Origin: Acidobacteriota bacterium
GTDB taxonomy: Bacteria > Acidobacteriota > Blastocatellia > Pyrinomonadales > Pyrinomonadaceae
Assembly: GCA_019639115.1 (NCBI GenBank)
Contig: JAHBSM010000003.1
Location: 186,001-250,000, forward strand
DNA: 64,000 bases
Direction of reading: 5' to 3'
Below, piece after piece: positions 8,422 through 17,391 of this stretch (its first letter is position 1; each line of letters begins with the position of its first letter). The position numbers and the translations under genes are program-made. The notes below the pieces were generated by a model, which was not told the DNA's origin, did not search any database, and worked only from the letters and a program-made list of their open reading frames with translations.

Positions 8422-11400
8422 TCAGAATACGAAACGGCCGCCGATCTGGATATCACGCGGCGGCTGACGCTGCGTGTTCGCCAGTCCGAACGCCGCATTT
8501 GTCGGATCCAGATTCAGGCCCGAGAAATAAGGATTGTTTGGCAGATTGATCGCTTCGACGCGAACCTGGAACTTCATACCTTCGCGGATCCTGAAGTTCT
8601 TCGATATTCCCATATCGAATTTGAGGAAACGCTGATTGCGGAATTGCCCCATCGTAAGCGGGAACGTCCTGTATGTGTTCGCTGAACCGCTCGTGTAGTT
8701 ATTGCCGTATCCCGGAGCGACGCCGTTGATAAAGAACCCGCTCGTGTCAAAAGCCGGGATGTCGATGCCGTAGCGACGGCCGTTCGAATCCTTTTTGCCG
8801 AGCTTACTCACCAGCGTGGACGGATCGCCGTTGAAATAGACGTTGCCGAACGACAGCGGCTCGCCGCTCTGCCATTCATAGACGGCCTGCACCTGCCAAC
8901 CGCCGAGGATCGCCTCAGCGACAGGATGCCAGTTGTTGAAATACTTGCGCTTCTTGCCGAACGGCAGCTCGTATATCGACGACAGCGTAAACCTGTGCGG
9001 CCTCTCAGTCGGCGACACGATGTCTCCCATGAAGTTGTCCTGCGGATTCAGGTACTGTGTCCGCTGGTGCTCACGCGAGAACGTGTAGCCTGCGTTCAGT
9101 GACAGGCCGGCCGTGAACCGCTTGACGAACTGCATCTGGAACGCCCGGTAGTCGCTCGATCCGTTGTACTCGGTCGTAGCGACGTTGCCGTACTGCGGGA
9201 ACGGTGTCAGCAGGCGTCGCCGCTGGATCGTCGCGGCGTTCCAGGTCGCGCTGTCGGGGATCAGCGTCCTGAACGGATTGGCGACCGTTGCATTCAGGAA
9301 AGTATTGACCGAGGTGATCGCCGCCACGATCGTGCTCGGGTCGGTCTGCGGCGTGAACCGGTTGAGATACTCGACGGGTATCGCGTTGAGTTCGCGAACG
9401 ACCGGCAGATCGCGGCCCTTAGACATAAGGAAAGACGCTTCGAAGCCGATCTTGTAGGGCAATTCGCGCTGGATACCGATCAAGAATCGGATGTAATTTG
9501 CGTTCTTGCGTTCGAACGGAAGGACCGTCGTCGTCGGGCCCGTTGCATTTGCCGACGTCAGGTCGCGACCGTAGAAGGTCTTGAGCCCATTAGCCGAACC
9601 CGGCGATGGGGCGACGCCGCTCGGGAATGCGTTCTGAAGCGTGGCGATGAACGTCAGGCCGTTGTTTGTGCTGGGCACGAAAAGCGTCGGGGTCGAGAAT
9701 CCCGGCTGATAGATCGTCTGTATCTGGAACGGCTGGGTAAATATGCCGAATCCGGCTCTGAGCACGGTCTTGTTGTCAAAAGCGTACGAGACGCCGATCC
9801 TCGGCTGGAAATTGTTCTTGTCCGTCGATTGGTTAGGATCGCCCGAACCCGAAGCGAACTCGATTCCGCCCTTCAAGGCCTGAAAGACCGTCGCCGGGAC
9901 GCTCGCCGGTACGTTCGAATTGTAATTCGCCAGCACGGCTGCCGCGAGCGGGCTGTCAGCCGTACGATTGAAATTGCGTGCAATGCGGCCTTCCTTCTCA
10001 TAGACGCCCGATTCGAGGTCGTAGCGGAGGCCGATATTGAGCGTCATCCGCGAATTGATGCGGATGTCGTCCTGGACAAAGAATGCGTGATACTTCTCCG
10101 ACGTATCGTAAACCGTCGGATTATCGATCAAGCTCGTAGAAGCAGCGACCGGTATGCCGAGCAGGAACGAAGCCAGGTCGCGGCCTGCACGATCACGTTG
10201 GGTCGCACCTGAATTCGACGCCTGCATCGTGTATGTACCGTCGATCAGGAATCGGCCCGATGCATATCCCTCGGTCGAAAAGCGTTCGCGGAGCTTGCGG
10301 AAATCGTATCCGTACTTGAGCGTATGACGGCCCGCTATCTGCGTGAACGTCGGCTGTATCGAGATTAGGTCGAACGGCCTTTCCTGGCCGTTGTTGTAGT
10401 CCGACCGCTGCGAACCGAGCGTCAGGTAATTGCGAAAATCGAATCGCGGGAATATGTAGTTCTGACGGCTCGCCGGAATGCCAGTGAATCCGAGTGCGGC
10501 GGTGGTCGGTTGTCCGTCTTGATATCGTCGGAGCTTGAACTGGTTCCAGCTTCCGCGGATATCGAGGATAAGCGAGTTGGTCAGCGTCGATGTGTAGTTG
10601 ACGTTGAAACCGTTATTGCGTCGATTCTCAAAACCTCTCGTGATCGAATCGGGCGTGCCTTCGAGGTTGTAGCGATCCTCAGTGTTGCGGCTGTGATACC
10701 ACTTGCCGAATATCTTTCTCTTTGCACTGAAGTTGTGATCTATCTTGACCAGATATGAACGATAGGGACGGATCAGGTTCTGGTCGGTGACGAAATTGTT
10801 GACGACACCTGCCTGATTCGGCTTGGGAAACTTGCGAAGGAACGCCAGAGCCGGTGCATATATGAGATTCGTCGGAATGATGTTGCAAGTCGAACCGGTC
10901 GGCACCGAGCCGCTGGTCGGACACCCGAATGACGTCCTCACGACGTTCGATCCGCTCGTCGTTCCTGAGAACGGGTTGTAAATGATGGTGTTATTCGCGT
11001 CGGCGATATTAGCCGGATTGACGATCAGCTCGGTAAAATCACCGTCGCGCATCTTGAGCGTCGGTACGCTGTAGGTGGTGGGCTGCGCCACATTGTCCTT
11101 CTGCCGCTCAAAGGCGAAGAGGAAGAACGTCTTCTCCTTGCCATTCAGGATCTTCGGGATGTAAACCGGGCCGTTGACCGTGAAGCCATAGCGGTTATAT
11201 TTGCGGTCCGGCCTCTCGCGGCCAAGTCGATTGTTGAAAAAGTTGTTTGCCGTTCGGCTGCGGTCGCGGTCATACAGATATGCCGAACCATGAAGCTTAT
11301 TGGTACCGCTCTTGAGAGCGACGTTCACGGTAGATCCTGCGGTGAATCCGTTTTGCGCATCGAAGGAGTTCGTTTGCACCTTGAATTCCTGCACGGCGTC

Positions 11401-12051
11401 GGACGGCGGCGTAAACGCGACCTGTCCGCTGTAGGCGAGGTTCGGCGAACCGTCGAGATTGATCTGGTTGCCCGAAGCTCCGTTAGTACGGAATGCGGCA
11501 AGGTTGCCGTTAGCCGTCGGACCCGTAAAGTTCGGGTCGCCGGTGTATATGACGCCGGGCGCCTGAGTCGCTAGCACATACGGTGCACCTTCGGCCAGGG
11601 GAAGTTCACTGACCTGACGCTGGCTTACCGAAGTGCCGGCCGACACGCCGCCGCGTTCGATCACCTCGGCATCTGCGATTACATTCACTTCGGCCGATGC
11701 ACCGATCTCGAGCGTGACGTTCAATGTCAATCGGTCGTCAACCTTGACCTGCACATTGCTGGCGGTCGAGGTCTTGAACCCATTAGCCGTGACGCTGATC
11801 GAATATGTACCGGGCGTCAGGAACGGTACGGTGTATGAGCCCTCGCCGTTGGTATTCACCGTGGTCGTGACGTTGGTCGCGGTATTCTTGATCGCCACGA
11901 CGGCCCCGACAACGGCTGCCCCGTTAGGGTCAGATACCACACCTGTTATAGTGCCGCGAAATTCCTGCGCTGTCGCAGTCATCGTAAAAACGGTCGCGCA
12001 AATGATCACGCCGACCAAATGCGTTAACGCATTGATGCTCTTTTTAGTCAT
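8422..12051 (-). CDS. TonB-dependent receptor with N-terminal carboxypeptidase-regulatory-like domain
   Basis: 1209 residues from the ATG at 12051 (AAGGA ribosome binding site 8 bases upstream); a longer reading to 12147 would run through the promoter and is rejected. Signal peptide ends near TATAQ-EF. Residues about 28-110 are a carboxypeptidase-regulatory-like beta-sandwich (ITGVVSDPNGAAVVGA, FLTPGTYSISVTANGF). A plug region follows (QVSELPLAEGAPYVLATQAPG) and then a long 22-strand-type barrel ending in a terminal phenylalanine (GGRFVF). This OAR-like architecture is a hallmark of Acidobacteriota. As first gene of the locus it is the probable outer-membrane importer of pectin oligosaccharides; no SusD-like partner is present. 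Confidence 0.93.
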   Translation of the reverse strand: MTKKSINALTHLVGVIICATVFTMTATAQEFRGTITGVVSDPNGAAVVGAVVAIKNTATNVTTTVNTNGEGSYTVPFLTPGTYSISVTANGFKTSTASNVQVKVDDRLTLNVTLEIGASAEVNVIADAEVIERGGVSAGTSVSQRQVSELPLAEGAPYVLATQAPGVIYTGDPNFTGPTANGNLAAFRTNGASGNQINLDGSPNLAYSGQVAFTPPSDAVQEFKVQTNSFDAQNGFTAGSTVNVALKSGTNKLHGSAYLYDRDRSRTANNFFNNRLGRERPDRKYNRYGFTVNGPVYIPKILNGKEKTFFLFAFERQKDNVAQPTTYSVPTLKMRDGDFTELIVNPANIADANNTIIYNPFSGTTSGSNVVRTSFGCPTSGSVPTGSTCNIIPTNLIYAPALAFLRKFPKPNQAGVVNNFVTDQNLIRPYRSYLVKIDHNFSAKRKIFGKWYHSRNTEDRYNLEGTPDSITRGFENRRNNGFNVNYTSTLTNSLILDIRGSWNQFKLRRYQDGQPTTAALGFTGIPASRQNYIFPRFDFRNYLTLGSQRSDYNNGQERPFDLISIQPTFTQIAGRHTLKYGYDFRKLRERFSTEGYASGRFLIDGTYTMQASNSGATQRDRAGRDLASFLLGIPVAASTSLIDNPTVYDTSEKYHAFFVQDDIRINSRMTLNIGLRYDLESGVYEKEGRIARNFNRTADSPLAAAVLANYNSNVPASVPATVFQALKGGIEFASGSGDPNQSTDKNNFQPRIGVSYAFDNKTVLRAGFGIFTQPFQIQTIYQPGFSTPTLFVPSTNNGLTFIATLQNAFPSGVAPSPGSANGLKTFYGRDLTSANATGPTTTVLPFERKNANYIRFLIGIQRELPYKIGFEASFLMSKGRDLPVVRELNAIPVEYLNRFTPQTDPSTIVAAITSVNTFLNATVANPFRTLIPDSATWNAATIQRRRLLTPFPQYGNVATTEYNGSSDYRAFQMQFVKRFTAGLSLNAGYTFSREHQRTQYLNPQDNFMGDIVSPTERPHRFTLSSIYELPFGKKRKYFNNWHPVAEAILGGWQVQAVYEWQSGEPLSFGNVYFNGDPSTLVSKLGKKDSNGRRYGIDIPAFDTSGFFINGVAPGYGNNYTSGSANTYRTFPLTMGQFRNQRFLKFDMGISKNFRIREGMKFQVRVEAINLPNNPYFSGLNLDPTNAAFGLANTQRQPPRDIQIGGRFVF

Positions 12052-12127
12052 AACACCGATCCTTTTTCTCGAAATCCGAAGTTTTGGCCAGACAGAATTT
12101 GCCTGATTTTTATCGTGAACGCCCAAC

Positions 12128-12156
12128 ACAATAATTGGTTTTACCAATTATGTCAA
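12128..12156 (-). promoter_or_regulatory. Pectin-locus promoter with embedded palindromic operator
   Basis: Minus strand: TTGACA (12156-12151), exactly 17 bases, TATTGT (12133-12128). A perfect palindrome with 9-bp arms and a 3-base centre (12131-12151; core TTGGT-AAA-ACCAA on the minus strand) fills the spacer and touches both hexamers. TTGGT-N3-ACCAA-like sites are known for FCD-GntR regulators, and a half-site recurs at the gntR start. Binding here would exclude RNA polymerase, so repression is the simplest model. The transcribed leader would be about 70 bases. Confidence 0.85.
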
Positions 12157-12230
12157 GCGCTAATGACGCTGTAACATGAAATTTTTTTGCGGCGATAGAT
12201 TAATCGACAATGAATTGCTGCAATAAATGC

Positions 12231-12256
12231 AAAAGGCCGCTCCATTGGAACGGCCC
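12231..12256 (-). terminator. Intrinsic terminator after the saccharopine-dehydrogenase-like gene
   Basis: Minus strand: GC-rich stem GGCCGTTCCA / GGAGCGGCC (small loop) followed by TTTTGC. It insulates the pectin promoter from the transcript of the upstream saccharopine-dehydrogenase-like gene. Confidence 0.75.
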
Positions 12257-12272
12257 GAATAGGCTAGTGTAA

Positions 12273-12317
12273 GTCATACCAATTTTATACGGTCAGTTAA
12301 ATGGGTATGACCAATTA
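12273..12317 (-). promoter_or_regulatory. Two partial operator-like sites
   Basis: Minus strand TTGGT-CAT-ACC (within 12317-12303) and + strand CAT-ACCAATT (within 12273-12284) each match most of the pectin operator core. Together they contain the 8-bp inverted pair GTCATACC / GGTATGAC. They may be auxiliary sites 120-170 bases upstream of the receptor promoter that allow looping. Weak evidence. Confidence 0.4.
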
Positions 12318-12332
12318 ACGATCCTTCTAGAT

Positions 12333-13391
12333 CTAGGCGTCGTCGGTATCGTCACGCCGGGTCGTCCCGTCTATCTCGAGCACAAGTCCCGCGCCGTACG
12401 CCTTTGCCGGCGTCTGAAATCCGGGCATGAGATCCCCAGAGAGAATTTTTTCTGTGATAAGCAGTGCGGCGAGTGCCGTCATTGTGTAGCCCTCGGGGCA
12501 TTGGATCCGAGTCTCGACGCGATTGCCGTCCGGATCCGACGCTTGGCCCCACAGCAGCGTCGAACCCTGAGCTCGTTCTTTGTCCGAAGGTCCGCCGGGA
12601 GGTATCCGCGACCGCATGAACCGCTGTATCGGGCCGACCTCGAGCAGCGGACCAAGATATCGGCTTAGCTTCATCGCCTTTAGGGCGGAAGGCGGAGCAA
12701 CGGTATAGACCTCGATATTTGGTATCCCGGTCGAATAGTAGGCCGTAGCAACATCGCCCCACGGTATTGTCACGCCGGTCTTTACGCCGCCGCCGCCGAA
12801 ATCGATCTCGCGCGTTCGCCACGCGGCGGGCACTGGCGTTATCTTGCCGTCGCGGCGTACGGCGCCGCCCTTTCCTGCGTTCATTGTCATCGTGGCCTGC
12901 GTCCCGTGCGACAGACGCCCTTTACCATAGAACGCGAGCGTCAGGTCGGTCGCCGTCGGCAGCCTGTCCTTTAAATGACGCGCGAGGCAATCGGACGGCA
13001 CCACGTCAAAGCCAACGCCCGGCATTACCATGATCCCGGCATTTTTAGCTTCTTCGTCCGCGGCCGCACAGGCTTCGAATACGGCGATCTCTCCGGTGAT
13101 GTCTGTATAATGCGTTTTCGTGCGCAGGCACGCCTCTCCCATCTGCCGCGACGTCAACGAGAACGGGCCTGCGCAATGCAGCACCGTTGCTACCTCATTG
13201 AGGGCTGCATCAAGCTTCGCCGTATCGTCTAGCGAGAACACCCGCGACTCGAGTCCGTGCCTTTCACCCAACTCGCGTATCGCCGATTCATTGCGCCCCG
13301 CCAATATCGGCCGCATACCGCGCTCGACCGCATAGCGCGTGATCAGCTCACCGGTGTAGCCATTTGCACCGTAAATGAGAAACTTATGCAT
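12333..13391 (-). CDS. Saccharopine dehydrogenase-like NAD(P)-binding oxidoreductase
   Basis: 352 residues from the ATG at 13391 ([14 protein letters not shown]); a TTG six bases earlier is less likely. The N-terminal Rossmann motif GANGYTG (about 8-14) and the pattern HCAGPF...HYTDITGE are typical of the saccharopine-dehydrogenase-like / trans-acting enoyl reductase family. The true substrate is unknown. The start lies inside the last codons of the DUF5131 gene (8-base overlap), and no ribosome binding site is obvious, so it may depend on the cassette transcript. GC returns to the window average here. Confidence 0.82.
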   Translation of the reverse strand: MHKFLIYGANGYTGELITRYAVERGMRPILAGRNESAIRELGERHGLESRVFSLDDTAKLDAALNEVATVLHCAGPFSLTSRQMGEACLRTKTHYTDITGEIAVFEACAAADEEAKNAGIMVMPGVGFDVVPSDCLARHLKDRLPTATDLTLAFYGKGRLSHGTQATMTMNAGKGGAVRRDGKITPVPAAWRTREIDFGGGGVKTGVTIPWGDVATAYYSTGIPNIEVYTVAPPSALKAMKLSRYLGPLLEVGPIQRFMRSRIPPGGPSDKERAQGSTLLWGQASDPDGNRVETRIQCPEGYTMTALAALLITEKILSGDLMPGFQTPAKAYGAGLVLEIDGTTRRDDTDDA

Positions 13392-14100
13392 ATGCAACTT
13401 GTGGCATTTCGCTGTAAATTCGACCTTCCAACTCGCGTCCGGTCTTCTTTTTATTAAATCCGCCCCATTGCTTAAAGAAAAACGGCACTGAAAAATCTTC
13501 GCATTGTTTGCGGATACTCAATACCCATTCCTCGTTTATCGGTCTGAATCCATAACCGCTTTCGCCACCCACGATCGCCCAGTCAATATTGGTTAGATTC
13601 AGGTCACTCAGTGGTCCGATCAACGGTTCGAGCGAAAGGAATTTAACATGAGCATCAGTCCGTCGGAGATTGTCTATACGATGCACATATTCCTGGCTTT
13701 CTACAGAAACGCCCATCCAAACGTTCTCCGGCCAATCGATCTCGACGGATACTTCTTCGAGTCGATCAGCCCGCTTGGTCAACACCTGAAATCTGTGCCA
13801 AGATGCTCTCTTCATAACGTCAAAGACTTGTTGAATATAATCGAGCGGGACATCCTTATGAAAGAGGTCGCTCATGGAATTAACGAAAATAGTCTGAGGT
13901 TTCTTCCACTTCAGCGGAAGTCCAAGCATGTGCGGCTGCAACGTCAGCTTAAACCCATTTCGGTAATTCGCCTGACCCATCGCCTTCAATCGTTTAGCCA
14001 GTCGCTCGGCATAACAATTCTTACACCCCGGACTGATCTTATTGCAGCCAGTTACGGGATTCCATGTGGATTCTGTCCATTCGATTTTCGATTGAGCCAT
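13384..14100 (-). CDS. DUF5131 / phage Gp37-Gp68-type three-Cys-motif protein
   Basis: 238 residues. The N-terminal block [14 protein letters not shown], then Cys19-x6-Cys26-x2-Cys29, is the diagnostic three-Cys motif of this family and probably binds an iron-sulfur cluster in a radical-SAM-like barrel, though the spacing is not the canonical Cx3Cx2C. Further family blocks are [47 protein letters not shown] and FFFKQWGG. The biochemical activity is unknown to me. It starts one base after the TcmP stop. Base composition is far poorer in GC than flanking genes (a 60-base line at 13441 is 23/60 GC), consistent with recent transfer. Confidence 0.88.
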   Translation of the reverse strand: MAQSKIEWTESTWNPVTGCNKISPGCKNCYAERLAKRLKAMGQANYRNGFKLTLQPHMLGLPLKWKKPQTIFVNSMSDLFHKDVPLDYIQQVFDVMKRASWHRFQVLTKRADRLEEVSVEIDWPENVWMGVSVESQEYVHRIDNLRRTDAHVKFLSLEPLIGPLSDLNLTNIDWAIVGGESGYGFRPINEEWVLSIRKQCEDFSVPFFFKQWGGFNKKKTGRELEGRIYSEMPQVAYA

Positions 14101-14101
14101 A

Positions 14102-14983
14102 CTATTGATTCCCCAAAATGTGACGGGCGATTTTTACGGCAATTGGAGCTCCTCTCGGATTGCCGGCGGCAAACGACAACAAAAACAAAGGAGAATTGTG
14201 AGAGTTCTTAAGGATCAACGGATTAGGGGCCACTTCCGCAAACGAGCTTCGCAATCTTTCCTGAAAATATTCCGAAATTTCGTTGAAGGAGGTTCGTTTT
14301 TCGAATCTAGCTTCATCTTTGCCGTCAAATAGAAGGCGATCCTGAGCCTCTGTGTAGAATTTATCAAACCAATCTTGTTGGCCAAAAAGTAAATCGAGCC
14401 GCTTCTTTCGTCCGTTCTGTATTTTCCCGTTTCGGTTCAACAGTCGATTTACAGTGCTTAGGGGGAATAGCACCCAAAGATCTATAGCCCTTGTTGCCGC
14501 GATTGCCTCGATCGTTTCCCAACTAACTTGAGCACCATAGGGGTCCAAGAACATTACTGCTCGCCGATTGGTTCCCAACCAATCGATCCGACATAGTCGT
14601 TGAACTGCAGAATTGGCGTCCTCATTAATCAAATAAATTCGCTCAGCCAACTGTGGAAACTCATCCCGCAACTTACTAAGCTGCTGAAACCTTTCCGAAT
14701 GCTTCTCAATAAATGTGTATCGTGAGAACGCAGGTATTGTCTGAATAGCAAGTCGAGCCGAGCCATCAATGAAATCTTTGACAACAACCGAATCCTCGGT
14801 ATCAAAAAGGGATTGTGCCTGAAACTGAATTGGACGACTTACAAATCCAGTGCCAGCAAACGCGTCGATATACTCAAGACTGAAAGATGTGTTCTTTAGG
14901 GCGACCAGATAAGCATCAAGATATCGACGTACTTTTTCAAGTTTGTCTCTTGTCCACGAGTCGATATTTCCGAATTCATGCAT
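14102..14983 (-). CDS. tcmP: Three-Cys-motif partner protein TcmP, methyltransferase-like
   Basis: 293 residues. The N-terminus [17 protein letters not shown] is typical of TcmP proteins, which are found next to DUF5131 proteins. The sequence carries blocks that resemble a Rossmann methyltransferase: [10 protein letters not shown] (37-46, SAM-loop-like), YTFIEKH (89-95, acidic residue after strand 2), NEDA (120-123) and FLDPYG (145-150, catalytic-loop-like). Later strands ([17 protein letters not shown]) have the family look. SAM binding is therefore plausible but unproven. It is the first gene of the low-GC cassette; a TATAGT lies only 8 bases upstream of the ATG. Confidence 0.87.
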   Translation of the reverse strand: MHEFGNIDSWTRDKLEKVRRYLDAYLVALKNTSFSLEYIDAFAGTGFVSRPIQFQAQSLFDTEDSVVVKDFIDGSARLAIQTIPAFSRYTFIEKHSERFQQLSKLRDEFPQLAERIYLINEDANSAVQRLCRIDWLGTNRRAVMFLDPYGAQVSWETIEAIAATRAIDLWVLFPLSTVNRLLNRNGKIQNGRKKRLDLLFGQQDWFDKFYTEAQDRLLFDGKDEARFEKRTSFNEISEYFQERLRSSFAEVAPNPLILKNSHNSPLFLLSFAAGNPRGAPIAVKIARHILGNQ

Positions 14984-14991
14984 GTGTAGAT

Positions 14992-14997
14992 ACTATA
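14992..14997 (-). promoter_or_regulatory. -10 element of the tcmP cassette
   Basis: TATAGT on the minus strand, 8 bases before the tcmP ATG, with no convincing -35 box. The spacing implies a leaderless or near-leaderless mRNA. A small inverted repeat CGATG-TTG-CATCG (14999-15011) sits just upstream and could bind a regulator. Confidence 0.45.
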
Positions 14998-15024
14998 CGA
15001 TGTTGCATCGATAATACAGCCAAA

Positions 15025-15708
15025 CTAAACAGCCTTGCGACTACAGGCCCGCGAACCTGCGAGCATTTCCAGGAATTCACCGCGACTGATCTCGACCGCA
15101 CCAAGTGCCCTCATGTGCGGGGTCATCACCTGGCAATCGAGCCATGTTGCGCCTTTCTGTTTCATATGGTCGATCAGGTAGAGCAGGGCGAGCTTTGAAG
15201 CGTTCGGCTGGCGAAAGAACATCGATTCGCCGCAGAATACCCCGCCCGCGTCCACGCCGTAAAGGCCGCCGGCGAGGTTGCCATCCGCATCCCAGGCCTC
15301 GACGCTGTGTGCATGGCCGGCCTTGTGCAATTCCGTATATCGGTCCACGACCTCGGATGTGATCCATGTGCCGTCCTGGCCGGGCCGGACCGACAGCGCG
15401 CATTCCCTAACAACGCCGGCGAAATCAGCATCGATCGTAAATGTGAACCGCGAACGTCGTCTTTCCTTGGCCAGGCTTCGCGGCACGCGGAGTTCAGTAA
15501 ATTCGATCACCGCACGGCGACGCGGGCAAAACCACGGCAGCGGCACGCCTTCCATCGGCCACGGGAAGATGCCTTTCGAGTACGCCTCGATCAGATTCTC
15601 TACCGTCGGTTCGATGCCAAAGGCAACGACATCCTCCGATGAGAGATATTGGTCGCCGATACGCACAACCGACGGGAACTCGTACTCTTGAGGATCGGGA
15701 AAGGCCAC
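15025..15708 (-). CDS. aat: Leucyl/phenylalanyl-tRNA--protein transferase
   Basis: 227 residues with a GTG start. Conserved blocks: AYSKGIFPWPMEGVPLPWFC, LYGVDAGGVFCGESMFFR, ASKLALLYL and DCQVMTPHMRALGA. The enzyme transfers Leu or Phe from aminoacyl-tRNA to N-terminal Lys/Arg of proteins, creating degrons read by ClpS, whose gene is at 43271-43591 in this same window. It lies 31 bases before the MATE gene's downstream end on the same strand: MATE start is upstream, so aat is transcribed after MATE or independently... the order on the minus strand is MATE then aat. Confidence 0.95.
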   Translation of the reverse strand: MAFPDPQEYEFPSVVRIGDQYLSSEDVVAFGIEPTVENLIEAYSKGIFPWPMEGVPLPWFCPRRRAVIEFTELRVPRSLAKERRRSRFTFTIDADFAGVVRECALSVRPGQDGTWITSEVVDRYTELHKAGHAHSVEAWDADGNLAGGLYGVDAGGVFCGESMFFRQPNASKLALLYLIDHMKQKGATWLDCQVMTPHMRALGAVEISRGEFLEMLAGSRACSRKAV

Positions 15709-15739
15709 AGAGCGATTCTACCGCAGTAAGGGCGGCGCC

Positions 15740-17158
15740 CTACACTGACTTTAGCTTCCATTTCCCTCGGCGGAACAGCAATACGGCGACGATCGTCCAT
15801 ATCGTGAATGCGATACTGATCGACCAGAACACACCATGCGGGCCGTGGCCAAAGTATCGCGCCAACGCGTATGCCAGCGGTATCTCGAACATCCACAGCA
15901 CCACAAGATTGATCCAGGTCGGCGTCCATGTGTCGCCTGCACCGTTGAACGCGCTTTCGGTCACGATCGCCAGCCCATAGAAAGCGTATCCATAGCCGAC
16001 GATCCGCAGACAATCAGCGGCATATCCCGCGATCGCTTCGTCAGCCGTAAATATCCCTACGATCGGCCGCGAGAACATCACAAATACAAGTCCGAGCGAA
16101 CCCAAGATGCCTGCGGCGGATGCTCCCGCGATCCAAACCGAGCGTTCCGCACGATCGGGCTTGCCGGCGCCCAGATTCTGTCCGACGAGAGTCGCCGCGG
16201 CGTTCGCAATGCCTACCACGGGAAGTAGCAGAAATATGAATATCCTCAGCCCTATTTGATAACCGGCGATCGCGACGCTCCCAAACACCGCGATGATGGC
16301 GACCAGGACACTCCAGGTAGCCGTCGTCACCAATAGCTGCAGCACGGCCGTGGCCGAGATCCGCGCCAAGCTCAACAAAAGGTCCGGTTCAAATCTCCAA
16401 TGCTCACGTTTGACGACGAGCCGTCCGCCGCTCCGTCCGAAAAGCGCCCATGCGGCATATGCCACGCCGATTCCCCGACCGATCACTGTGGCCACGGCCG
16501 CACCCGTCACGCCCAACTCGGGGAATATCCACACGCCAAAGATAAGCAGCGGATCGAGAATAATGTTCGATCCGTTAGCGACGATCAGCACCCGAAGCGC
16601 AATGGCCGCGTCGCCTGCTCCGCGAAATATGCCGTTGAGCAGGAATAAGAATACGATCACTGCGTTCGCGCCGAGCATTATACGCATGAACGGAAGCCCG
16701 ATCGCGACCACCTCAGCCTCCGCGCCTAATATTCCGTATATCTGAGGAGCCAAAGCAATGCCCGCGACACCCAACGCGGCTGAGACCGCAAGGCCGAGAT
16801 AGACGGCGTGCGTGGCCGCGCGCGCGGCCCCGTCCAGGTCCTTTTCGCCGCAGCGTCTCGATACAGTGGCCGTCGCTCCAATACTCAGCCCGATGCCGAC
16901 CGCATATATGAGAGCTACGATCGATTCCGTAAGCCCCACCACCGCCACGGCCGCGGCGCCGAGTTTGGCCACAAAGAACGTATCGACTACGGCAAACAGC
17001 GCCTCCATCGACATCTCCAGGATCATAGGGATCGCAAGCACGATGAGCGCGGCTCCGATCGAACCTGTCGTCAGGTCCCGATCCGTCCCCGCGAGTGACT
17101 CGCGTATGATGCTGATGACCGAGCGCTTCTCATCGTTTGCGCCCTCAAAGGTGAACAT
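15740..17158 (-). CDS. MATE-family multidrug/cation antiporter
   Basis: 472 residues and about twelve predicted transmembrane helices. The start motif LTTGSIGAALIVLAIPMILEM, the repeated halves with GANAVIVFLFLLNGIFRGAGDA and AESAFNGAGDTWTP-like positions (TESAFNGAGDTWTP), and IGLSIGATATVSRRCGEKD identify the MATE fold. It likely exports drugs or cationic metabolites using an H+ or Na+ gradient at the inner membrane. It is followed 31 bases later by aat on the same strand and is divergent from mnmA across a 233-base gap. Confidence 0.93.
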   Translation of the reverse strand: MFTFEGANDEKRSVISIIRESLAGTDRDLTTGSIGAALIVLAIPMILEMSMEALFAVVDTFFVAKLGAAAVAVVGLTESIVALIYAVGIGLSIGATATVSRRCGEKDLDGAARAATHAVYLGLAVSAALGVAGIALAPQIYGILGAEAEVVAIGLPFMRIMLGANAVIVFLFLLNGIFRGAGDAAIALRVLIVANGSNIILDPLLIFGVWIFPELGVTGAAVATVIGRGIGVAYAAWALFGRSGGRLVVKREHWRFEPDLLLSLARISATAVLQLLVTTATWSVLVAIIAVFGSVAIAGYQIGLRIFIFLLLPVVGIANAAATLVGQNLGAGKPDRAERSVWIAGASAAGILGSLGLVFVMFSRPIVGIFTADEAIAGYAADCLRIVGYGYAFYGLAIVTESAFNGAGDTWTPTWINLVVLWMFEIPLAYALARYFGHGPHGVFWSISIAFTIWTIVAVLLFRRGKWKLKSV

Positions 17159-17377
17159 ATGAATGTGTAACGTGACTTATAGTGCCGCTCGTCCAGCGGC
17201 GCGAACTCGGACCGAAGCTCTGGCCTTGAAAGGCAGAGACGCGACAGTTGCGGATTGTTTCGGCGATCAACGGATGGCGGGCTTCATAGTGGTTGTAACC
17301 TTACCACAGCAGGCTGTGGATCGGAAATGCCGGTAGGCCGAAGCGCGACAAGCTTTCGGGTGCCCGATACGAGCGGT

Positions 17378-17383
17378 TATACT
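17378..17383 (+). promoter_or_regulatory. -10 element directly before mnmA
   Basis: TATACT stands 8 bases before the mnmA ATG; no good -35 box is seen. If used, transcription would begin at or within a few bases of the start codon, giving a leaderless mRNA. The rest of the 17159-17391 gap holds nothing else I can support. Confidence 0.45.
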
Positions 17384-17391
17384 ATGCTCGT

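Noticed and set aside
12052..12147. N-terminal extension of the TonB receptor to 12147
   Set aside because: It would place the start inside the operator/promoter and lose the signal peptide at the N-terminus; the ATG at 12051 has a proper ribosome binding site.
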